Part shown: positions 31,300-42,168 of the stretch, one piece after another | How positions within the stretch are numbered: position 1 is the stretch's first letter | Layout: each line of letters begins with the position of its first letter | Source of the DNA: Prorocentrum cordatum | Taxonomy: Eukaryota > Sar > Dinophyceae > Prorocentrales > Prorocentraceae | Length of the DNA stretch: 64,000 nucleotides | Reading direction: 5' to 3' | Assembly: GCA_963575745.1 (NCBI GenBank) | Contig: CAUYUJ010015294.1 | Coordinates: 56,001 to 120,000, forward strand | Translations under genes and position numbers: made by a program | The notes under the pieces: model-generated | Database searches by the model: none | Told to the model about the DNA's origin: nothing | The model's input: the letters and a program-made list of their open reading frames with translations, nothing else

Positions 31300-33789
31300 G
31301 CTTGGCAGCGTCCACTTGGTGGCGTCCAAAACCCGGAGAGCAAAGAGAACACGCACCGGAAAGCTGTCCTGGCAAGCCCACGGAAGCTCTCGTGAAGTTT
31401 TCCCCGGGGCTTTGGAGGCTTCCCTGCAGCGTCTCTGAAGCGCTGCCAGGAACGCTTCCACGCGTGCCTGCACGCGTGCAGGCACGCGTGGAAGCTTGCC
31501 GGAAGCTCTCCCGGACCCGCTGCGAGGTTTTACAGGGCGCTGCGGGGATCGTGGAGCGGCGGAGATGGGCTGCTGGCGGGCACCACCACCGCCCGGCTTC
31601 TAATCTTAGGCCCTCTAGCTCTCAGAGAGCTCTCTGGGAAAAACCCGAAGAGCGAAGAGACCCTCGGGGACAGGAAATCTTTCCTGGAGAGCTCTGGAAA
31701 GCTTCCCTGCAGCGTTGCCGAAGCGCTGCCAGAAACGCTTCCATGCGTGCCTGCGCGCGTGCAGGCCCGCGTGGAAGCTTGCCGGAAGCTCTCCTGGACA
31801 CGTGGCCGGCTCAAAAAAGCCCTTGCGGGGATTCTGGAGCGCCGCCGGCTTCTAATGTAAAACCCTTTAGCTCTCAGCGAGCTCTCCGGGATAAACCCGG
31901 AGAGAAGAGACCCTTTGGGGACGGGACAGCTTCCATGGGGGGCTCTGGGAAGCTTCCCTGCAGCGCTGCCGAAGCGCTGCGAGAAACGCCTCCACGCGTG
32001 CCTGCACGCGTGCAGGCACGCGTGGAAGCTTGCCGGAAGCTCTCCCGGACCCATTGCCGGTTCAGGCGAGTCGCTGCGAGGATTCTGGAGCGTCGGAAAG
32101 GAGCTCCTGGCGGGCACCACCACCGTCCGGCTTCTTATCTTAAACCCTTTAGCTCTCAGCGAGCTCTCCGGGAAAAACCCGGAGAGCAAAGGAGGCCACG
32201 CACCGGGAAGCCTTCCTGGCAAGCCCACGGAAGCTGTCGAGAAGCTCTTCTGGGGCTCTGGGGGCTTCCCTGCAGCGTCTCTGAAGCGCTGCCAGGAACG
32301 TTTCCACGCGTGCCTGCACGCGTGCAGGCACGCTTGGACGCTTGCCGGAAGCTCCCCCGGACCAGCTGCCGGGTCAGGCGAGCTGCTGCGGGGACCGTGG
32401 AGCGGCGGAGATGGGCTGCTGGCGGGCACCACCACCGCCCGGCTTCTACTCTAAAACCCTCTAGCTCTCAGAGAGCTCTCTGGGAATTACTCTTAAACTT
32501 CCAGGTGCTAGCTGAGGTAAGCTATACGAGTCACTGGCGGCGTCCAAAACCCGGAGAGGGAAGAGAACTTGGCAGCGTCCAAAACCTGGAGAGCGAGAAG
32601 GAATCTTTCCTAGAGAGCTCCCTGGGGCCGTCTTGAAGCGCTTCGAAGGCACTGCCAGGCGCGCCCCCATGCGTGCCTGCACGCGTGCCGGCACACGTGG
32701 ACGCGTGCATTGCTGCAATGCTCTGTCACACCCTCCTGGGGCGCCTGCAAAGCTCTGTCGACCCTTTCTGAAGCGATCCTGCATTGCTGCGGACCCGCTG
32801 CCGGGCCGGGCGAGTTGCTGCGGGGCTCGTGGACCGGCGGAGATGGGCTGCTGGCGGGCACCACCACCGTCCGGCTTCTAATCTAAAGCCCTCTAGCTCT
32901 CAGAGAGCTCTCCGGGAACTTGGTTGCGTCCAAAACCCGGAGAGCAAGAAGGACACACACCCGAAAGCCTTCCTGGCGAGCCCTCGGGAGCTCCCCTGAA
33001 GCGCTTCCGGGGCTCTGGGGGGCTCCCCTGGAGCGCTTCTGAAGCGCTGCCGGGAACGCTTCCACGCGTCCCTGCACGCGTGGACTACCGGCAGCTCTCC
33101 CGGACACGCTGCCGGGTCAGGCGAGGCGCTGCGAGGATCGTGGAGCGGCGGAGATGGGCTGCTGGCGGGCACCACCACCGTCCGGTTTCTAATCTAAAAC
33201 CCTCTAGCTCTCAGAGAGCTCTCCGGGAATCTTGGCAGCGTCCAAAACCCGGAGAGGAAAGAGAATCTCGGGGACAGGATATCTTTCCTGGAGAGCCTTG
33301 GGGGGGCCCCCCTGGAGCGCTGCGGAAGCGCTGCCAGAAACGCTTCCATGCGTGCCTGCACGCATGCAGGCACACGTGGAAGCTTGCCGGAAGCTCTCCC
33401 GGACGCGCTGCTGGGCCGCCGGAGTTTCTGCGAGGCCTGTGGACCGCCGTGGAGGAGCTCCTGGCAGGCATCGCCACCGTCCGGCTTCTAGTCTTAAACC
33501 CTTTAACCCTCGGCGAGCTCTCCGGGAATCTCGGGGACGGGAAATCTTTCCTGGAGAGCCTTGGGGGGCGTCCCTGGAGCGCTGCGGAAGCGCTACCAGA
33601 AACCTTTCCATGCGTGCCTGCACGCATGCAGGCCCGCGTGGAAGCTTGCCGGAAGCTCTCCCGGACCCGTTGCCGGGCCGCCGGAGTTTCTGCGGGGAAC
33701 GTGGAGCGCCGTGGAGGAGCCCCTGGCAGGCACCACCACCGTCCGGCTTCTAATCTTAAGCCCTTTAGCTCTCAGCGAGCTCTCAGGGA
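31300..33789 (+). mobile_element. Tandem array of about eight G elements
   Basis: Units of about 250-370 bp end in GAGCTCTCCGGG or variants at about 31,638, 31,890, 32,174, 32,484, 32,916, 33,226, 33,527 and 33,789. Unit layout: GCGTCC, CCCGGAGAGC, a central palindrome, GGCGGAGATGGGCTGCTGG, CACCACCACCG, AGCTCTCAGAGAGCT and GCTCTCCGGG. CCCGGAGAGC and GCTCTCCGGG are inverted complements. A short B-tail scrap lies at 32,488-32,536. Confidence 0.8.
31454..31495. repeat. 42-bp perfect palindrome in a G unit
   Basis: Arms GCTTCCACGCGTGCCTGCACG and its exact complement. CACGCGTG occurs three times at 12-bp spacing (31,459; 31,471; 31,483). Similar palindromes, often 34-40 bp or slightly imperfect, occur in most G units from 31,300 to 42,400. 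Confidence 0.9.
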
Positions 33790-34032
33790 AAAAGTCAGCA
33801 AAAGGTCCGTCGAGATTTTTCTTGCCAACTAGCTCTCCAGCGCCCCGGAATTACTCTTAAGCTTCCAGCAAGAACTTGCTAAGGGAAGCTCTACGAGTTA
33901 CTAGCTCCATCCCGCGCCGGAATCCCTCTAGCTCATCGATGACGAAGAGTTCTACGAGGTATTACTTTTAAGCTTCCAGCAACTAGCTAAGGGAAGCTCT
34001 ACGAGTTATTCCTCTAGCGCATCGACGCCGAA
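33790..34032 (+). repeat. Run of closing segments (C, E, C, E)
   Basis: B remainder closing GCTCTACGAGTT at about 33,898; E-type ACTAGCTCCATCCC to TTCTACGAGGT at about 33,958; C-type from ATTACTTTTAAGC to CTCTACGAGTT at about 34,009; then ATTCCTCTAGCGCATC, cut by a G fragment. Same logic as 8,590-8,871; I could not match the openings. Confidence 0.6.
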
Positions 34033-35384
34033 AGATGGGCTGCTGGCGGGTACCACCACCGTCCGGCTTCTAATCTAAAGCCCTCTAGCTCTCAGAGAGC
34101 TCTCCGGGAACTAGCTCCACCCCGCGCCGGAATTCCTCTAGCTCATCGACGCCGAAGAGCTCTACGAGGTATTGGTAGCGTCCAAAACCCGGAGAGCAAA
34201 AGGACCTTCTGGAACGGGAGAGAAATCTTTCCTGAAGAGCTCTGGGGAGCTCCCCAGAAGCGCTTCTGAAGCGCCACCAGGACGCTTCCACGCGTGCCTG
34301 CACGCGTGCAGGCTCGCGTGGACGCGTGCTGGAAGCGCCCCCGAACCCGCTGCCGGCCCGGGCGAGTCGCTGCGGGCAGCGTCCAAAACCCGGAGAGCGA
34401 AGAACCTCTGGGACGGGACATCTTTTCTAAAGAGCTTTGGGGAGCTTCCCAGAACGCTTGTGAAGCGCTGCCAAGAACGCTTCCACGCGTGCCTGCGCGC
34501 GTGCAGGCACGCGTGGACGCGCGCTGGAAGCGCTCCCGAACCCGCTGCCGGCTCGGGCGAGTTGCTGCGAGGATCGTGGAGCGGCGGAGATGAGCTGCTG
34601 GCGGGCACCACCACCGTCGGGCTTCTTATCTAAAACCCTCTAGCTCTCAGAGAGCTCTCCGGGAATCTGGGCAAAACCGACCCAAAGTCACCACTTTGTC
34701 CTTTCTGGTCGGGTCCACCAACTAGCTCCACCCCGCGCCGGAATTCCTCTAGCTCATCGAAAACGAAGAGCTCTACGAGGTACTAGCTCCGCCCCGCGCC
34801 GGAATTCCTCTTCGATGCCGAAGAGCTCTACGAGGTACTTTGTCCTTTCTGATCGGGTCGACCAACTGGCTCCACCCCGCGCCGGAATTCCTCTAGCTCA
34901 TCCATGCCGAAGAGCTCTACGAGGGATATTCGCAAAACCACCCACTTGGTAGCGTCCACAACCCGGAGAGCGAAGGCACCTTCCGGGACGGGAAATCTTT
35001 CCTGGTGAGCTCTTGGGGGCCCCCGGAAGCGCTTCGAAAGCACTGCCAGGCGCGCCCCCATGTGTGCCTGCACGCGTGCAGGCACGCGTGGACGCGTGCC
35101 TTCCTGCAGAGCTCTGTCACACCCCCCTGGGGCGCCTGCAGAGCTCTGTCAAACCCTTCTGAAGCGATCCTACATTGCTGCGGACCCGCTGCCGGGCCGG
35201 GCGAGGCGCTGCGGGGATCGTGGACCGGCCGAGATGGGCTGCTGGCGGGCACCACCACCGTCCGGCTTCTGATCTAAAACCCTCTAGCTCTCTGAGAGCT
35301 CTCCGGGAAAAAAATGTCACTTTGTCCTTTCTGGTCGGCTCGACCAACTAGCTCCACCCCGCGCCGGAATTCCTACGAGGTACG
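34033..35384 (+). repeat. Segmental duplication, copy 1
   Basis: G fragment, E-tail segment, two G units (34,172-34,666), E pieces (34,667-34,943), a G unit (34,944-35,308) and an E piece. The same order recurs about 1,528 bp downstream. Confidence 0.7.
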
Positions 35385-35560
35385 GGAGAGAAATCCTTCC
35401 TGAAGAGCTCTGGGGAGCCCCCCAGAAGCGCTTCTGAAGCGCCACCAAGACGCTTCCACGCGTGCCTGCACGCGTGCAGGCTCGCGTGGACGCGTGCTGG
35501 AAGCGCCCCCGAGCCCGCTGCCGGCCCGGGCAAGTCGCTGCGGGGATCGTGGAGCGGCGG

Positions 35561-36945
35561 AGATGGGCTGCTGGCGGGTACCACCACCGTCCGGCTTCTA
35601 ATCTAAAGCCCTCTAGCTCTCAGAGAGCTCTCCGGGAACTAGCTCCACCCCGCGCCGGAATTCCTCTAGCTCATCGACGCCGAAGAGCTCTACGAGGTAT
35701 TGGTAGCGTCCAAAACCCGGAGAGCAAAGAGACCTTCTGGAACGGGAGAGAAATCCTTCCTGAAGAGCTCTGGGGAGCTCCCCAGAAGCGTTTCTGAAGC
35801 GCCACCAGGACGCTTCCACGCGTGCCTGCACGCGTGCAGGCTCGCGTGGACGCGTGCTGGAAGCGCCCCCGAACCCGCTGCTGGCGCGGGCGAGTCGCTG
35901 CGGGCAGCGTCCAAAACCCGGAGAGCGAAGAACCTCTGGGACGGGACATCTTTTCTGGAAAGCTTTGGGGAGCTCCCCAGAAACGCCTCTGAAGCGCTGC
36001 CAGGAACGCTTCCACGCGTGCCTGCACGCGTGCAAGCACGCGTGGACGCGCGCTGGAAGCGCTCCCGAACCCGCTGCCGGCTCGGGCGAATTGCTGCGAG
36101 GATCGTGGAGCGGCGGAGATGGGCTGCTGGCGGGCACCACCACCGTCGGGCTTCTTATCTAAAACCCTCTAGCTCTCAGAGAGCTCTCCGGGAATCTGAG
36201 CAAAACCAACCCAAAGTCACCACTTTGTCCTTTCTGGTCGGGTCCACCAACTAGCTCCACCCCGCGCCGGAATTCCTCTAGCTCATCGAAAACGAAGAGC
36301 TCTACGAGGTACTAGCTCCGCCCCGCGCCGGAATTCCTCTAGCTCATCGATGCCGAAGAGCTCTACGAGGTACTTTGTCCTTTCTGATCGGGTCGACCAA
36401 CTGGCTCCACCCCGCGCTGGAATTCCTCTAGCTCATCGATGCCGAAGAGCTCTACGCGGGATATTCGCAAAAACCACCCACTTGGTAGCGTCCAAGTCCC
36501 GGAGAGCGAAGACACCTTCCGGGACGGGAAATCTTTCCTGGTGAGCTCCTGGGGGCCCCCGGAAGCGCTTCGAAAGCACTGCCAGGCACGCCCCCATGCG
36601 TGCCTGCACGCGTGCAGGCACGCGTGGACGCGTGCCTTCCTGCAGAGCTCTGTCACACCCCCCTGGGGCGCCTGCAGAGCTCTGTCAAACCCTTCTGAAG
36701 CGATCCTACATTGCTGCGGACCCGGTGCAGGGCCGGGCGAGGCGCTGCGGGGATCGTGGACCGGCGGAGATGGGCTGCTGGCGGGCACCGCCACCGTCCG
36801 GCTTCTGATCTAAAACCCTCTAGCTCTCTGAGAGCTCTCCGGGAAAAAATTGTCACTGTGTCCTTTCTGGTCGGCTCGACCAAATAGCTCCACCCCGCGC
36901 CGGAATTCCTCTAGCTCATCGATGCCGAAGAGCTCTACGAGGGAA
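35561..36945 (+). repeat. Segmental duplication, copy 2
   Basis: AGATGGGCTG at 35,561 matches 34,033; GCAAAACC at 36,200 matches 34,671; the G unit at about 36,480 matches 34,944. Offsets are 1,528-1,536 bp. A partial third G unit lies at 35,385-35,560. Confidence 0.7.
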
Positions 36946-38395
36946 GCTTTCCTGGCAAGCCCACGGAAGCTCTCGTGAAGCTCCTCTGGGGCTCTGGGGG
37001 GCTCCCCGGCAGCGCTTCCGAAGCGCTGCCAGGAACGCTTCCACGCATGCCTGCACGCGTGCAGGCACGCGTAAACGCTTGCCGGAAGCTCCCCCGGACC
37101 CGCTGCGAGGTTTTTCAAGGCGCTGCGGGGATCGTGGACCGGCGAAGATGGGCTGCTGGCGGGCACCACCACCGTCTGGCTTCTAATCTAAAACCCTTTA
37201 GCTCTCAGAGAGCTCTCCGGGAATCTCTAGCTCATCGATACCGAAGAGCTCTACGAGGTACTAGCTGCACCCCGCACCCGAATTCTTGTTGCTCATCGAT
37301 GCCGAAGAGCTCCACGAGGTACTCTTAAGCTTCCAGCAATAACTTGCTAAGGAAGCCCTACGAGTTATTTGGTAGCGTTCAAAACCCGGAGAGCAAAGAG
37401 AGCACACACTAGAAAGCTTTCCTGTCGAGCCCTCGGACGCTCCTGTGAAGCGTTTCCGGGGCTCTGGGGGGCACCCCTGTAGCGCTCCTGAAGCGCTACC
37501 AGGAACGTCCCCACGCGTGCCTGCACGCGTGGACGCTTGCCGGAAGCTCTCCCGGACCCGCTGCCGGGACGGGCGAGGCGCTGCGAGAATTCTGGACCGG
37601 CGGAGATGGGCTGCTGACGGGCACCACCACCGGCTTCCAATCTAAAACTTTCTGGCTCTCAGAGAGCTCTCCGGGAATTTCAGCTAGGGACTTGAAAATT
37701 GGGCAGACGCGGCGCCCCCGAACCAGCTGCCGGCTCGGGCGAGGCGCTGCGGCGGACGTGGAGCGCCGTGGAGGAGCTCCTGGCGGGCATCACCACTGTC
37801 CAGCTTCTAATCTAAAACCCTATAGCTCTCAGAAAGCTCACCGGGAAAAACTCGGAGAGTAAAGAGACGCTCGGGCTGGGAAGCTTTCCTCGGGAGCTCT
37901 GGGGACTTCTGCTGAAGCTCCTCTGAAGCCCTGCCAGGCACGCTTCCACGCGTGCCTGCACTCGTGCAGGCACGCGTGGACGCGTGCCGGAAGCGCCCCC
38001 GGACCAGCTGCCTGGACAAGCAAGCCCCTGCGGGGATTCTGGAGCGGCGGAGATGGGCTGCGGGCGGGCACCACCACCGTCCGGCTTCTAGTCTGAAGCC
38101 ATATAGCTCTCAGAGTGCTCTCCGGGAAAAACCCGGAGAGCGAAGAGAGTCTCGGGGACGGGAAATCTTTCCTGGAGAGCTCTGGGGCTCCCCTGCAGCG
38201 CTTCTGAGCCGCTGCCAGGGACGCTTCGCACGTGCAAGCACGCGTGCCAGCGTGCCGGAAGCGCCCCCGGACCAACTGCCGGCACGGGCGAACCTCTGCG
38301 GGGATCGTGGAGCGGCGGAGATGGGCTGCTGGCGGGCACTACCACCGTCCAGCTTCTAATCTGAAACCCTCTAGCTCTCAGAGAGCTCTCCGGGA
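36946..38395 (+). mobile_element. G elements with tail segments
   Basis: G units end at about 37,223, 37,674, 37,845, 38,128 and 38,393. Tail segments of C and E type lie at 37,226-37,370. Between 37,845 and 38,128 the next unit starts at AAAACCCGG or AAAAACTCGG directly after CCGGG, so its ACTTGG start is absent. Confidence 0.7.
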
Positions 38396-38590
38396 ATATC
38401 TTTCAAATCTTCGCAAAACCGACCCAAACTTACCACATTGTCCTTTCTGGCCGGGTCGATCAACTAGCTCCACCCCGCGCCGGAATTCCTCTAGCTCATC
38501 GATGTCGAAGAGCTCTACGAGGTACTAGCTGCACCCCGCGCCGGAATTCCTCTAGCTCATCGTTGCCGAAAGGCTCTACGAGGTACCTCC
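38396..38590 (+). repeat. E remainder and two tail segments
   Basis: Resumes at AATATCTTTCAAATCTTCGC after a G end, continues to GAGCTCTACGAGGT, then a second copy ACTAGCTGCACCCCGCGCC...GGCTCTACGAGGT. Confidence 0.75.
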
Positions 38591-39778
38591 ACCCTGCGCG
38601 CGCTCGGAAACTCTCCTGATGCGCTTCTGAAGCGCCGCCAGGCACGCCCCCACGCGTGCCTGCGCGCATGAACGCATACCTGGACGCGTGCCGGACCACC
38701 CCCGGACCTGCTGCCGGCTTGAACAGGCCGCTGTGGGGGTTCTGGAGCGGCAAAGATGGGCTGCTGGCAGGTACCACCACCGTCCGGCTTCTAAGCTTCA
38801 ACCCTACAGCTCTCAAAGAGCCCTCCGGGACTAACGGCAACTCTGGAGAGCTTTTCCTGGCGGGCCTGGGAAAGCTCCCCTGAATCGCTTCTCGAGCCCC
38901 CCCACGCACACTTCAACGCGTGCCTGCACGCGTGGACGCGTGCCGGAAGCGCTCCCGGACCCGCTGCCGGGACAAACAGGCCTCTGCGACGATTCTGGGC
39001 TGGCGAAGATGGGCTGCTGGCATGCACCACCACCGTCCAGCTTCGAATCTGAAACCCTATAGCTCCCAGAGAGCTCTCCTGGAATAGCCACGACTCTGGA
39101 AAGCTTTCCTGGCGAGCCTGGGGGCGCCCGCCTGAATCGCTGCTCAAGCGCTCCCACGCGCACTTCCACGCGTGCCTGCTCGCGTGCAGGCACGCGTGGA
39201 CGCGTGCCCGAAGCGCTCCTGGACCCGCTGCTGGGATAAACAAGCCCCTGCGACGATTCTGGGGCGGCGAAAATGGGCTGCTGGCAGGCATCACCACCGT
39301 CCGGTTTCTAATCTAAAACCGTACAGCTCTCGGAGAGTTCTCGGGGAAACTAGTTCCACCCCGTGCCAGAATTCTCCTAGCTCGTCGATAACGAAGCGCT
39401 CTACGAGGTACATGGCAGCGTCCAAAACCCGGAGAGCATTGAGGCAACTCGGGGAAGCTTTCCTGGCGAGCTCGGGGAAGCTCCCCTGGATCGCTTCCAA
39501 GCGCTCCCACGCACACCTCCACGCGTGCCTGCTCGCGTGCAGGCACGCGTGGGCGCGTGCCGGAAGCGCTCCCGGACCCGCTGCCGGGACAAACTGACCC
39601 CTGCGACGATTCTGGAGCGGCGAAGATGGGCTGCTGGCAGGCAACACCACCGTCCGGCTTCTAATCTAAAGCCCTGTAGCTCTCAGAGAGCTCTCCGGGA
39701 ATACAGGCAACTCAAGAAAGCTTTCCTGGCGAGCTCGGGGAAGCCCCCCTGAATCGCTTCTCAAGCGCTCCCACGCAC
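38591..39778 (+). mobile_element. G elements, diverged subgroup
   Basis: Units end near 38,829, 39,074, 39,345 (degenerate) and 39,699. These carry CGACGATTCTGG and TGGGCTGCTGGCA in place of the commoner GATCGTGGAGCGG form. A tail segment lies at 39,350-39,410. Confidence 0.65.
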
Positions 39779-41195
39779 ACTGGGCGCCGGGGGTAAACCG
39801 TCAACCTTTCTTACCGCCGGGAGACTCGTAGAGCTTCCTTGCCATATATTGTGTCCAAAGAATTGGCAGATAACAAATAGTTTTTCAGTCCGAGTGCTGA
39901 TAGCAGACTGATCTCAAGCTTCTAGATACATGTCACTATTCCCCCGATGGTTCCCTCCCCATCGCTGTGCTGGACAGCTCTGTAGCTCATCTGCAGCACG
40001 AGTAAAATCAAGAAAAACAATGCCATTTCCGAGGAAGTAGCAGAGTATGAATCGGTGTTCAAGCCTGGCGCTAATAGCAGACTGAGCGCGGGTGTCTAGA
40101 TACTTTCAAAAAGCGCGCATGATGATTCGCTTCTCATTTCAATGCCTAAGAACTTTCAAGCTCATTTGAACCTCGAGTTCAGTCAGGAAACGAATTCCAT
40201 CACTAGAAAAAAAAACAGAGTATGACTAGTTGTTCGGCGTCTGCGCTCATACCAGACCCAAGCCAAGCGTCTCGATACTTCAGACTAGCGCGCCTCATGA
40301 TTTTCTTCTGATCTTCTGATTTCTGTGCGGGGGAGCTCTCAAGCTTATCTGCAGCTCGAGTTAAGTGAAGAAATTCACCATCATTTCGGCAAAAAATGAA
40401 TCGAAAACGAATAGTTTTGCGGACCTAGCTCGAGTAGCAGACTGAATTCAGAGCTCTAGATGCTTTAGCCGAACGCTTCTGATGATTCTAAATCGACTAC
40501 GTGTGCGTAACAGCTCTGTAGCTATGCTGCAGCTCGAGTTAAGTACAGAAAACCGACAGCGCATGTCAAGAACAGTCGTGCAATACGAATAATTTCGCGG
40601 AGATAGCTCGAGTAGCAGACCGAGTTCAGACCTCTCGATGCAACAGACGAACGCGCCTGATGATTCTGAATCGGTTTCTGTGCGTACCAGCTCTGCAGCT
40701 CTCCTACAACCCGAGTTAAGTACAGAAAACCGACTGCACCTGTCAAGATGACTCGAAGAATATGAATAGTTTCGCGGACCTAGCTCGAGTAGCAGACCGA
40801 GTTCAGACCTCTGGATGCAACGGACGAACGCGCCTGATGATTCTGAATCGGTTTGTGTGCGTACCAGCTCTCTAGCTCTCCTAAATCTCGAGTTAAGTAC
40901 AGAAAACCGTCAACGCGTGTCAAGATGGCTCGAAACAGCCGATCCCGCCTGGACGCTTTTTGGCAGCAAAAGGTACCCGATCGAGCTGAGATTGAGACGG
41001 CGAGCGGGAATAAGATCGAATATCACGGGAAAAAATACTAGAGCTCAAACGAATTCAGGAATTTCGAGAACCTAATTTTCAACCGAGCAAAAATCAGCAA
41101 AAGGTCCGTCGAGATTTTTCTTGCCAACTAGCCCTCCAGCGCCCCGGAATTACTCTTAGGCTTCCAGCAACTAGCTAAAGGAAGCTTTATGAGTT
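39779..41195 (+). mobile_element. Complete, uninterrupted C-A-B element in a G unit
   Basis: 1,417 bp from ACTGGGCGCC (slightly changed head, GCCGGGGGTAAACC) to GGAAGCTTTATGAGTT. It holds about six diverged A monomers (39,880-40,930) and a B tail. The G host reads CTCCCACGCAC on the left and ACTTCCACGCGTGCC on the right; sister G units near 38,905, 39,160 and 39,510 show comparable uninterrupted sequence. Confidence 0.8.
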
Positions 41196-42168
41196 ACTTC
41201 CACGCGTGCCTGCACGCGTGCAGGCACGCGTGGACGCGTGCCGGAACCTCTCCCGGACCCGCTGCTGGGACAAACAGGCCCCTGTGACGATTCTGGAGCG
41301 GCGAAGATGGGTTGCTGGCAGGCACCACCACCGTCCGGCTTCTAATCTAAAGCCCTATAGCTCTCAGAGAGCTCTCCGGGAATTACTCCCCTAGCTTCGC
41401 CGCTAACGCTCTTAGGGAAGCTCTACGAATCACCAGCTCTACCCTGCGCCCGAATTCCTCTAAGCTCAGCTTGCCGGAAAGCTTTCCTGAAGAGCTCTGG
41501 GGGGCTCTCCTGAAGCGCTTCTGAAACGCTGCCAGGCGCGCTTCCACTCGTGCCTTCTCGAAGGAACGTGGGGCGCCGTGGAGGAGCTGCTGGCAGGCGC
41601 TACCACCGCCCGGCTTCTAATCTAAAGCCCCATAGCTCTCAGAGAGCTCTCCGGGAAAAACCCCGAGAGGGAAGAGGGAGCTCTTCTGAAGCGCTGCCAG
41701 GCACGCTTCCACGCGTGCCTGCGCGCGTGCAAGCACGCGTGGACGCGTGCCAAAAGCGCCCCCAGACTGGCTGCCGGGACCGGCACCTTTCTGCGACGAT
41801 TCTGGGGCGCCGTGGAGGAGCTGCTGGCAGACACCACCACCGTCCGGCTTCTAATCTAAAACAATATAGCTCTCAGAGATCTCTCCGGGAACTTGGCAGC
41901 GTCCAAAACCCGGAGAGCAACGAGGCACTCACACTGAAAAACTCTCCTGGGAAGCTCTCCTGAAGCGCTGCCAGGCGCGCTTCCACTCGTGCCTGCGCGC
42001 GTGCACGCACGCGTGGACGCGTGCCCGAAGCGCTCCCGGATCCGCTGCGACCTCGAACGAACAAGTTGCTGCGACGATTCTGGTGCGGCGAAGTTGGGCT
42101 GCTGGCAGGCGCCGCCACCGTCTGGCTCCTAATCTAAAACCCTACAGCTCTCAGAGAGCTCTCCGGGA
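41196..42168 (+). mobile_element. G elements and closing segments
   Basis: The G host remainder ends at about 41,381, a C-type closing and an E piece follow (41,382-41,470), then further G units end near 41,658, 41,890 and 42,166. Confidence 0.65.

Noticed and set aside
30500-31381. A 293-codon minus-strand open frame
   Set aside because: It spans F and G junctions and the Arg/Ala-rich text comes from the CACGCGTGC palindromes; no conserved product.
31221-32636. A 471-codon plus-strand open frame through the G array
   Set aside because: It crosses element ends and nested boundaries, reads each unit differently, and sister arrays have no matching frame. High GC explains the lack of stops.
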